DNA of 27,960 nucleotides from Basidiobolus ranarum (Eukaryota > Basidiobolomycota > Basidiobolomycetes > Basidiobolales). The stretch spans positions 1 through 27,960 of the forward strand of contig JASJQH010006994.1 in assembly GCA_040143965.1 (NCBI GenBank). Reading direction: 5' to 3'. Position 1 is the stretch's first letter; each line of letters begins with the position of its first letter. The notes beneath the pieces are model-generated. The model made no database searches. It saw nothing but the letters and a program-made list of their open reading frames with translations, and was not told where the DNA came from. A program made the translations under genes and the position numbers. This document shows, one piece after another, positions 1 through 10,000 of the stretch.

Positions 1-1011
1 TTATGAAGCACTTGATCCTGATTTCTGCCAGTCTTTCTCTGCCTTGCAAAACCTCTACCTCCACTTCAAGAAAATGGGACACCATTGTTTCTGCCCTTCA
101 TCATAGCTACCAACTCTGTTCTCACCCCTTCCGTTAGTTGATTTCCCCAGATTTTGTGAAGCTATTGTCCCCATCAACGTCAGCACTATATGTTGGATTC
201 TGACTAGTTTAATCAGAATTTCTTGACTAAGCTGCTTTTATGAATTATAGAACCGAAGGTCCAGTATACTGTTGATAAGGCCTACCCCTGGCTAACTTGA
301 AGAGGGTATGCACCCTTGTCGTAGGTGGTCGAGGACCAGTTGAAACCCCACATTCTCGAGTCCCCAATCAGATTGTACTATAATTAGCCCCCACGTTTTC
401 AATTGATATCTTACCCCACCCAACTGGCATAATTAGCGTGAACAGTCGCATTCCAAATAGCTAGTCATTGGGCCCGCCCAGATCACTCTTAAATGATTTA
501 TCACCCTTTCAACTCGACAACTTCTATGCTAATGGCGCGAGTAATCTATATCAGAACCAACTGTTATGGCTTACATGATAGCAATCATTGTTAGAATATA
601 TCTATGAGCTGTATGATCCAATGGGTCCGGAAAAGAAGATAACCTTCACAAGCATCTCCTCTGCTACGTGACTGCTGCAATGGAATCTGCAGAGATAATA
701 TTGATCTCCCGCGAAACAGCCCGATAGATTCATTCACGATAACACGAGTGGCATTCGCACGTGTTGTTGAACAACCGAGTGGATGCAACAGCGGTAGGCC
801 ATTTCTCTTTGAATGATAAAGGAGCAGATTATAAGAGAATATAATTCGCCTGAGCATGATGAGCAACCTTCCGAATTTATTACTGTTCGATAATGTAGGA
901 TGAATGTGATGAGCTCTGTATGATTGAACAAGAATGCAATGAATAAATAAAAACGGAGCATCAATTTGTACACAAAAATGATAGAATAAATGCTAGTTTC
1001 TGTCAAAGAAA
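1..1011. other. Spacer at left edge, no supported gene
   Basis: No intact gene was found on either strand. The first 105 bases are open on the plus strand (reading YEALDPDFCQ at the start) and look protein-like, but the frame then closes and no good splice site rescues it. This may be the tail or a decayed piece of a gene lying to the left. The rest holds only short chance frames. The 3' end of the Ofd1-like gene abuts the right side of this stretch. Confidence 0.5.
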
Positions 1012-2846
1012 TCATTCTTCTGGAGATAGTTCATACTCGAACGCAACATCCCACCGCGATCCTGGTGCCAAGCTACTGATATATTTGGTGAACTTCATCA
1101 CTTCCTCATCTCTTAAAACCAAGCTCAATACATTACATCCAGCGGAGATAGTCAACAAGGCACCGTCTTCATCTGGCGCTGCTGATTTGTACACTGCTGG
1201 ATCTTCGTCAGAGTCCTGTGCCATGTAACACTCGTAACCGCCTACCTCATCACTCTCCCATAGATCTACAGCTTTAGGATTGGGTGAGGTGGCTAAGCAA
1301 AGAGTGGCATCAAGAATTGAACGGCACGAATCAGCCGTGGCAAGGGTATAGTCTAACCCAGGGCGCATACGACGTGCATAGCCACGATATCCTTTGGTTA
1401 CTAGTTGAGTAACTACCGCTAACCAACGGCGAAAAGCTAGCGATGGGAAAAGTGACCTTTGTAGTTGTCCCAAAAATTTAGTACTTTGTTCTTCATCCTC
1501 TGGTAAAGTGTCATCAATGGCCAAGAAACGATGCTTGTGAGCAGGTCCAACGGCCTTCCATTGACCACGTTCACCAGTACCATGTTTTGGGATTTTGGAT
1601 AATGTTAATCCATCTTGCTCATCAGCCTTCAAGGTAGCTTCTAAGAGTTCCTTGGCAAACTCTTCATTTAGAAAGTCAACCAATTGAATTGATGATTCTT
1701 CCACGAACTTCTCTGATACTTGTCTGAGAATATTGATGTTTAGATACTTAACGTTCAACCATTTGGAAAGCTCGGTTATATCTTCTTCTAAAAGACCATC
1801 AAGAGCCTCTGGCTCTAACTCTTCTTTATATAATTTGAATGGATTTAAGGCATCAGCAGATTCCTAATCGAGAAGAAAAACATACAACGCGTTAGTGTAT
1901 ATATATTTGTGAGCAATGGGGTTGTTAAAATTACCTGTAGCTGTTGTAGAGAGGAAGGGGCTTCGCCTATTTGTTTTTCGGCCTGATATCCAACCTCCCC
2001 TTCCTGTGGAATATGGAACCAGCCAGAGACACTTAATATCGGCTTATCAACGATAACTTCTTCAACTGAATGGAAGGAGTGACCAGGCTGAACAGTAAAG
2101 AATACCATTTGGTTCCACTTAGGAGGAATAGAAACCGATGGACTGACAGCAGGAGTTCCTTTTTCCAAAACAGGATAAAGTTCTAAAGCACCACCGTCTT
2201 CGGGTACCCAAGGCTCGTCTGGGTCAGTTAAATAAAGGATATATGAGACACGTCTTGAGCCGATAACATCATCATGGTTAAGAAGATGTGAGCCACTACG
2301 ATAAATGTTGGTGCTCAAGTCTGTCTTGGAACTAGACAAAGGGCCACAGCCAGTCACGTCAGAAATGAATTGACGGAATTCTTCGGAATAAATAGCGTTA
2401 CGAAGTCGGAATAAAGAAGATAGTTGGGCAAGCTCGTGAGCAGGAAGGCCGTCAAGGTTGGCCAAGTCGCCCGTTTGGCATACCTAAAGTGAAACCTCCA
2501 AGTTAATTATTCCACTAAAGTGCAGGCATGTTATTCGAAAGTGTATAAATACCTTATATATGTCAGTTTCTTTCACAGTGAAATGTAGCTTGGTTAAAAT
2601 CTCCTCTCGAACATCTCTCAAAAGTTGCTCGTCGATAAGTTTGTCAATTTTACAATACAGATATGGTTTCGACTCCGCGTGCTCTTTAGCGAGTATTTGT
2701 GAATTCTTTGCAGACAATAAGTCGGGATAGAAGCATTCCGCGATGGGCGCAGAAGTACGGGCGCGTTTACGAGAGTCGGTTTCTTGGGCAGTCATACTAT
2801 TACGGAAGTCTTCAAGGGAGAGACTTACAATCGTAGTGAGTGACAT
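1012..2846 (-). CDS. ofd1: Ofd1/Tpa1/OGFOD1-family 2-oxoglutarate/Fe(II) prolyl hydroxylase
   Basis: Three exons on the minus strand: 2846-2553, 2483-1935 and 1863-1012, giving 564 residues; introns are 2552-2484 and 1934-1864 and both are phase 0. Family members hydroxylate a proline of ribosomal protein uS12 and act in translation fidelity; in fission yeast Ofd1 also controls Sre1N stability with oxygen. Seen here: the N-terminal double-stranded beta-helix with the iron ligands His168-x-Asp170 (motif [17 protein letters not shown]) and His236 ([10 protein letters not shown]), then SVSGWFHIP. The second, non-catalytic Ofd1 C-terminal domain starts near residue 315 ([18 protein letters not shown]) and ends with [11 protein letters not shown]. 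Length fits human (542) and yeast (644) homologues. Odd point: the residue 11 after His236, Arg in Tpa1 as I recall it, is Ile247 here. Family call is firm; catalytic competence is uncertain. Confidence 0.93.
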
Positions 2847-3674
2847 TTGATGCCTTTTATGAACCCTAACGAGGATTTATGATGATTGGATAATAAGTTT
2901 TTTTTCCAGGTTAAAGCTTGTAATATTTTAAACTCACTTTACATTATTAATGATCTACAACTGTGAAGGAAGAGAAATCTAGACATATCTGAGCTCCCCA
3001 AATGTAGCTAAAAATGAAATTACTATATTCAAATGATTTTATCCGCCTTTGAAGCAGAATCAAAGCTGATCAACCTAAAGAAGTAATCGAAGCTACTTGC
3101 ATATACTTGACATGATTGGAATGAGCAGATCTGATAAGAAATATACACTGGCATTTCAACGCGCAATCGTACCAGTATGGTTGCTATGCGCGAACGTGTT
3201 GAATGATTATTGTTCAGAGTGATGTTGAATTAAACTGAGCATTCATCGTAAATCCAGGATTCTTAATATTCAAGTTTTGGACTTCAACATCACCTCAACA
3301 TTGTCGATTTATGATCAATCTGACATAGATGAGGAGAATACATATGGGTGGCTAATGTTCTACGTCAAGTTACATGTACAAGCCGTTTTATATATTTCAT
3401 TTTCAACAACTTCTTGCTAACTAGAGTGACTTGGGGTTTATTGAATTTTTTAATTTCCCATTACATCAAGTGCTAACACTTTAACTTTCACTACAGGCTT
3501 TCTCTTCCGGATAGAGTATGGTTTGAGGCCAATAGTGTGGGTTTGCTTTATGTACATTTCTGGAGAAAATTTTAACAAGATAGAAAATGTAGCTCTTAGA
3601 GATCGTTGAGCTTTAGGTTAGATTTAGTAGGAAACAATAAAACATAAGAGGGGAATGGTAAAAATGGTTTAAAG
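2847..3674. other. Spacer between two minus-strand genes
   Basis: About 0.83 kb, A/T-rich, containing the 5' flank of the Ofd1-like gene and the 3' flank of the coiled-coil gene. No open frame of note, no RNA gene and no repeat was seen. Confidence 0.6.
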
Positions 3675-4364
3675 TCACTTAGCATCAGCTATTTCCAGCA
3701 TCTCTCTCAAGGCCTGGTTTTCAGTTTGAAGCTGCTCAATGATGACTTCACTTTCCAAGTCATCACCACGTACGGCAATTCTGACAGCCTCGGCTAATTT
3801 GTCCAGTTGATTCTTCAATTGGATGTTTTCTTTCTCTATATCCGTGTTCCGGCTTCTTTCTTGCTCCAACTTCGAATTGTATTGTTGGTGAATGGCCTGA
3901 ATATCCTCTTTGGTCTGTAAAGTTTGAGAACGAAATTTGCTCATCACAAAGTCTAGAGTCTTTTCATGCTCTTTCAGTAGGCTAACGATTTCCTGACTTT
4001 CTTTGGTTAGTTGTTGGTTACGTAGTAGCAGAGTCTGATTTTCCTGCTTTAACTGCTCCATTTCAGCTGTTAAAGAGCTTAAGTCAGGAGTAGCTTCTAT
4101 CTCAGGAGTCAATTGAACTATTTAACAAGATAACAAAGATGTTTGTTAATTTCAGAAGAGAAAGCATCAAAAGGGCTTATTAACGTATTGGTTATCCATT
4201 GTTATACCTGGTTTACTTAGAGCCTCTAGTTTGGTTTGTATTTCTAGCATTTTCTCGCTCACCGACTTCGCCACAGCAAGGTTATGCGAATTCTTAAGGT
4301 CAAATTCGCCTGTTAAGGACCAAAAGGTATCCATCGAAGAGGAATCTGAAAGCTCCGACGACAT
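3675..4364 (-). CDS. SIKE/FGFR1OP2-like coiled-coil protein (probable STRIPAK subunit)
   Basis: Two exons, 4364-4208 and 4117-3675, phase 1 junction, 199 residues. The intron (4207-4118) joins SKP to VQLTPEIEAT. The start at 4364 (MSSELSDSSS) is preferred to an upstream in-frame ATG at 4469 because the sequence becomes acidic and coiled-coil-like only from there. From about residue 65 to the end it is a continuous heptad-rich coiled coil. Segments diagnostic for the SIKE/FGFR1OP2 family are LLKEHEKTLDFVMSKFRSQ (compare human SLEEHQSALELIMSKYREQ), a second helix with AVRIAV, and the C-terminal QLQTENQALREMLEIA (compare QLEQENKGLREILQIT). In animals SIKE joins SLMAP in the STRIPAK phosphatase-kinase complex; filamentous fungi have a small coiled-coil counterpart (SCI1). 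Assignment rests on remembered motifs. Confidence 0.78.
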
Positions 4365-4994
4365 GATATTGATATTTAGAGCACAAGAAGTAAGGCTTGG
4401 GTTAAACAATGAGAATTGGAAGGTAAACGAATGGTAAGAGACACAAAAGAGAAGGCTATATAGTTCCAAAATTTAAGAGAACAATATTCATTTCAATATA
4501 TCCCCACTTCACAACCACAAAAAAAATAGTGTAAATGCAACTAGTCGGTTACTAAAATTAACTTTGTGATTATTTTCAACATCGGAGATTTCATCGGTAT
4601 TCTATTGCATCTTGATATAATATGAAGTGTGTTGTTAGGTCTGTTTAGGTCTATGGTGTTGTTATGCGGGATTATTGTTCAACATAAACTCTAGTTAAGA
4701 TACATCAAAGCTCAAACATCATACTGGGCACGTAAAACTTCATGACTAATATGTACAAGATCCATAGCAACCTGATCTTTGTTTTATATACATCCGCTTA
4801 ATAAAGATGTTGAACTAATTTCCTCTCATCATTGGAGTTTTAAGATAAATTCATCCAATAAAGAGCAGGAAACGGTTTTCATGAGCATACACCTGACCTA
4901 AATGTCAGGTTCAGCGAAATCGAAGTTCACAATAGCTCGACTCGTATCCGGTAAAATATTACTTGGCTTGCTAACATAGCATTTGAGTATTCAA
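4365..4994. other. 5' flank of the SIKE-like gene
   Basis: A/T-rich spacer. On the minus strand 4957-4898 reads open and ends in ILPDTSRAIVNFDFAEPDI plus a stop, which may be an alternative last exon of the candidate small gene to the right. A 7-bp inverted repeat with a 6-base loop lies at 4891-4910 (ACCTGAC / GTCAGGT). Nothing else was recognised. Confidence 0.4.
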
Positions 4995-5596
4995 CTATGC
5001 AGGTAGGGACTCCAACAAGGATATTTCCTAGTGTAAAAAAACCTCGGTGGCTGTGTTAAAATAAAGAATAAAAGTAGTACAATCTAGTAATCTACTATTC
5101 ACAATTAGTTTGGTCTTTGCAAGTTTGCTTCCAGTTATTTCTATTATTTGTTGAAGGAACTGAGTGTACTTCATTCCATGCTGTAATTTTCTTGCTAACA
5201 AGAGAATTGTTTGTTTTCTCAGTTTAATCTTATCAAAGGTTGCCAACAAATCGTAGCGATTCTATGAAAGCAAAATGGTGGATGCCCTTAAGAAAACAAA
5301 ATTCCCAGCTAGTTTCTTTCAATTCACAACATTTTCCTCTCCTATAGAATCAATCTGTAACATAAGGAAGAGCTATATCGCTTTCATTTATCAAATTTGC
5401 TTACGGATTGGTACTCTGGATGGTCATTTTGAGTTAAGGCAATTATTCTGGACTCTTCTTAAAGTAAATATATGGTATGTGTAAATGCAGGATATTTGCC
5501 CAACTATTTTAAAATTCTTGCGAGTGCAACGAAGCAAAATTCAATTGATTTACAAGACTATACTTTACGATCATCCTCTACCTCAGTAGAAGTCAT
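4995..5596 (-). CDS. Candidate small spliced gene, product not recognised
   Basis: A hand-built model on the minus strand: exons 5596-5569, 5457-5405, 5354-5328, 5261-5103 and 5027-4995, 99 residues. It begins MTSTEVEDD and continues through NDHPEYQS and NRYDLLATFDKIKLRKQ to LQHGMKYTQFLQQIIEITG. Support: the ATG has A at -3, introns start GTAAAG, GTAAGC and GTGAAT, acceptors are pyrimidine-rich AGs, and phase is kept at every joint. The peptide is mostly helical, acidic at the N-terminus, with a basic/hydrophobic helix pair in the middle. The last exon is the weakest part: it could instead end ISLLESLPA at 4995 or run to ILPDTSRAIV...AEPDI at 4898. I do not recognise a family and give no function. 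It lies head-to-head with XMAP215 and tandem with the SIKE-like gene. It could still be chance. Confidence 0.35.
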
Positions 5597-7013
5597 TTGC
5601 TTTAACACTTACTTAGTAATAGGAGCGGAGGATATTTAGCCTGTAACTATATATTTGCTACTTCAAAATACAATAAGTGCCCTTTTTGTAGTGGAGTCTT
5701 TGTACAAAGCCTGAAGACGAAGATATATTAATTCAAAAGCAGAATTCATACACAAAAACGCTATCCTAGTGATATTGTGCCTTTTAGCCCTATACATAAG
5801 AGGATAAAGATACTCTTGAAGATTCATTGCATAAGAGACCGCCAGCTTGATATATTAGATGCCTTGCCGCCACGAAGGTCATGCTAGTGTTAGTCAAGCC
5901 AAAAGTTAATGAGCAATATCAGTTGATATATGCGATGCAGTACATACAACCAGAGATTTGCAAGTAGAGTCACGGTAGTGGAACCTATGTCCATCGTTGT
6001 AACACTCCAATACAGCAGTGGTTTGGGTCCATACAAATCTTCTCTTGGTGGTGTACCTAATGAGGCGGTCTTATACCTTCGGGACAGGTACAAACTTGCT
6101 CAAGAGTCTCATGGCACGAATAGATAAAGCATAAAGTACTTACTACATAAGGTAACTGCCAATCAACCAGCTACAGCCAGGCATCTTAGCGTGCCAATTT
6201 TATTTAATATCAGGCCACTTGGATGGCTTTGCCAAAGTAATCTATAAATCTAAAGCAACTCGGGTTAGTGATTACATATTAAACCTGAGTTCCTAATTGA
6301 AGTACTATACTCACACATTTCATACCTATAATTCATGGTAACATATGGTTTGATCATTTGAAGAATTGGACTCATGACTATTGGTTAAGCTAATCATCGT
6401 CCAAGAATGTAATTGGGTATTCGATGTATCCCCAGTTATTTTATTATTCACAAATAATAATAATCATATTCCATGGCTAGGCTTTGGGTTTGGGTTCTGC
6501 AAATCAGTGTATCCAATTAGATGCCCAAGAATTTTAGAACAAACAAACCTTTGCGAAAAACAAAAACAACTGAACATAGCATGGGCTTAGGGATTAGATT
6601 GGTCAAGCGTGATTCTAAGTTAAAAATCCAGCCACCTTTGATTGATATAGCTGTATCATCTTCTAAAAGCTTTACCAGCTTGGGTTTGTTCCGTTGTTTA
6701 TTATTCCTTACGTCTATAAATTACCGGCCTCTATCCTGTGATCTATATTTCTCTTTGTTGTGACATATTTCCAAGTTTAAGAAGATATCTGACGATATCT
6801 GACCTTTTCCTATCCTTTTCACTTGAAAACAAGAGTTCGTTTTCAGCATTCTATTGACTTTACGATACTTTGAGTAAGAAACAATATCGTTACGATATCT
6901 TACAATAGTGTTTTGTACTCTATTCCCATAAAACTCTCAAGCATCTCTTCCCCTGACCAAGAGAAAAAGTTAACTCTCACTTTGTAGAATATCAAGTGTA
7001 CAACAAGAAGAGA
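5597..7013. other. Upstream region of XMAP215, no supported gene
   Basis: About 1.4 kb with several short unsupported frames on both strands. The final 300 bases before the XMAP215 start contain pyrimidine-rich tracts and clustered GATATC-type words. No RNA gene or transposon ends were seen. Confidence 0.5.
6784..6907 (+). promoter_or_regulatory. GATATC repeat cluster upstream of XMAP215
   Basis: Two perfect tandem copies of GATATCTGAC lie at 6784-6803, and about 80 bases later an inverted repeat ATATCG-TTA-CGATAT followed by another ATATC. The cluster sits 107-230 bases before the start codon, next to a CT-rich tract typical of fungal promoters. A transcription-factor site is an inference; no factor is named. 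Confidence 0.22.
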
Positions 7014-10000
7014 ATGTCAACAGAAGACGATTTTTCCGCTCTGCCCTTGGAGGAGAAGTTCATCCATAAAGTAAGAGTCTCAACCTTTATATTTACTTGC
7101 TAGCTTACCAGAGAATTCAACATGAAAACTTTTTTAGTCTTGGAAAGCTAGATTGCAAGCCTATGAAGAATTAACCACACATTACAAAATCTGCGATCCG
7201 GATGATGCCTCCGAATTTAACAAATACTCTGAATTCTTAAGTAAAGCTGCCATAGACGGCAATATGGTTGCACAGGAAGCAGGTCTTAATGCTATTATCA
7301 CTTACCTACAAAACGCCTCCAGTTTCAGCAGGTAAATAATTAACTAAATATAGAACCATTTTTAAACTATTCGAGACTAAGCTACAACATTTAATATTGA
7401 TCTAGAAACCAAGATGATATCGTAGCGGGAGTTGTAGATAAGGGCCTTAGTAGCTCTCGTGCTGGAACCAAAAATAAAGCAGTAGATATTATGTTACTAT
7501 TCGTTGAAATAGGCTCTGCCGACATTGTAATTGTAAGTGCACCTTTATCTCAGCTTCCGAAACATGGGTTCTATAATAACATTTAAATTTCTCGTAGGAG
7601 CATCTTTTGAACTCGCTTAATCATAAGCTACCGAAATTAGTCGCAGCAGCATTATTTTCTTTGAAACAGATTATTAGGTATTTGAAAAGAAAGGGAATAT
7701 TCCCACGCTATATCAGTCTAACGAGAGTATATGTCCACTAGATCCTTTGGCATCAAGCATATAAATCCCAAGCCTATACTTAAGGCACTTCCAAAAGCGT
7801 TTACGCATACGGATAAGAATGTTCGAGCAGAGGTAATATCGCATTTATGACTATTTAAAAGATTACTATTTGCTAACGCCTCTCGTATTATTTAGAGTAC
7901 CCAGTTGGCAGTCGAGTTGTATAGATGGCTCGGTCCCGCTCTAAATACTTATTTGGCAGAGCTTAAACCTGTACAGGTATATAAGATGTCTTTTCTAGAG
8001 TTGAGTTAAACGGTCATTCAAACTGAATATCTTGGATTTCTTATTGTTAGATCAAAGAGTTGAACGAAGCGTTTGAACAACTTCCCAGCGAAAAACCCTC
8101 TCCTGAGCGACTTCTTCGTTCGGAACAAAACGAATCATCAAATGGATCAGGTTAGAGAATTCATGATATTATATTTCAAATCGAGCATTTGTTTACTAAC
8201 AAATCAAATATCAAGTTGAAGATATCAAGGATGATCCAACCGTAGCCAGCGAAGAGCCCGAAGTCGATGCTTACTCTTTAGCTGATCCTGTGGATGTTCT
8301 CTCCAAAATCCCAAGTGATTTTTACACAAACTTGGAATCAGCAAAGTGGAAAGACAGAAAGGACGCTTTGGAAGCATATCTTTTGGTGCTCCGTACTCCT
8401 AAAATTGCTGCTGGTGACTATAGAGAGCTTATTAGTGCCCTAGCCAAGGTTAGTAATCAATGGGATATTATACGATCTTCCGCTGCCTAACCCAATCTTT
8501 GAAAAATAGCGAGTCGGTGATGTAAACATTATGGTCGGAACCGTGGCTACTCAGTGTATAGAAGCAATGTCAATCGGGCTTCGACAAGAGTTTTCTCAAT
8601 ATACTTCTCTGGTAAACTCCATGACAATCTAATTAGTTGAAATAATGGTGTGATTAAACAACCTTATTTTTGTCCTTAAGGTCTTGACGCCACTTCTGGA
8701 AAAATTGAAAGAAAAGAAGGCGAATTTTGTCGACGCTTTACGTAAATGCCTTGATTCGGTTTTCACAATGGTATGATAGAATATTCTAAATGCTCTGAAT
8801 TTATCTACGTTTTTTAACTTGTCCGAATACAGATTGCTTTCAGTGATATCATGGAGGAATCTATGGTTGCCATGGCACACAAAAATCCTCAAATTAAGTC
8901 AGAGACTAACAGATGGCTAGCACGTTGCCTAAAAGAAACTAAATTTATACCTGGCAAATCCGACGTAAACTGGATCAATGAGGCTGCTCTCAAATGTCTG
9001 GATGATAGTGATACTAATGTCCGTGAAGCGGCCGCCGATGTATTGGGAACCATGATGAAAGTGATTGGTGAAAGAGGAATGATGGCTTATTTGGAAAAGG
9101 TGGACAAGATCAAGGAGGGGAAAATACGCGAGTTTTATGAAAAAGCTGAAGTCAAAGCAAAGAATCCTTTGCACTCCGTCAATCCCGCTAAAAACAGTAG
9201 GGATGGAGCACAGGTCGCTTCTAGGCCTCCTACTACAAAAAGAGTATTGAAAGAGCAGGCACCCCCACGGTCTGCTCCCTCGTCTGAACCAGTCATGAAA
9301 CAAAAACCTGTTACCAAACCCCCTCAAATCAAGCGTCCTCCTTCTAGTAGTAACATAAAGCCCAAAGTACCTGCTGCTCCTCCAGTTCGCAAGACGTCCA
9401 CCTCAACTGCTAAACCTTCTGCTGCGAGTAAACCTGAGGAGCCTATTCGCTTTAAATTCACTAGTGAAGATTATGAAGAGAAAGTTATGGAGATTATCCC
9501 TTCAGACATATATAGTGGGTTTTCTGATTCTAATTGGAAAAACAGAATAGCTTCGATGGAAAGCTTAGCGTTATTTTTGGAAGACTCCAACAACAGTAAT
9601 GTCGAATCCGAGTTAGTCATTCGTGCACTTATTAAGAAGCCAGGGTGGAAGGAAACTAACTTTCAAGTCTCTTCAAAAATGTATGGAGTATTCCAGATAC
9701 TTTGCGAAAAATCCTCTACTTTTAGCAAAGGGTGTGGTGCTCTCATTGTACAGGATTGGCCGAAAAATTGGGCGACATCAAATTAAGGAAGCCTTCTGGC
9801 GATTGCCTAGTAAGTATTGCGGAACAATTTTCTCTGCAGTTTGTCTTGCACCAGGCTTATGAGCCATGGAAGAAGGCCAAATCTCCAAAGGTTCATTCTG
9901 AATGCATTGGGTGGATCAACGCTACAATTCAAGATTTTGGGGTTGCTTCCTTAAATGTACGTGAGCTTATTGACTTCCTCAAAATCATGCGCGGAAGTTC

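Noticed and set aside
1-105. Open plus-strand segment at the left edge
   Set aside because: Protein-like, but it closes after 34 codons with no convincing donor; too short at a window edge to call.
5890-6127. Overlapping frames on both strands upstream of XMAP215
   Set aside because: Each is about 65 codons, composition is unremarkable, no splice partners or known motifs were found.
9737-9753. A 17-base GT...AG micro-intron that would restore the XMAP215 frame
   Set aside because: Introns here are 45 bases or longer, and removal would delete about six residues that the TOG family keeps. A missing base explains the data better.
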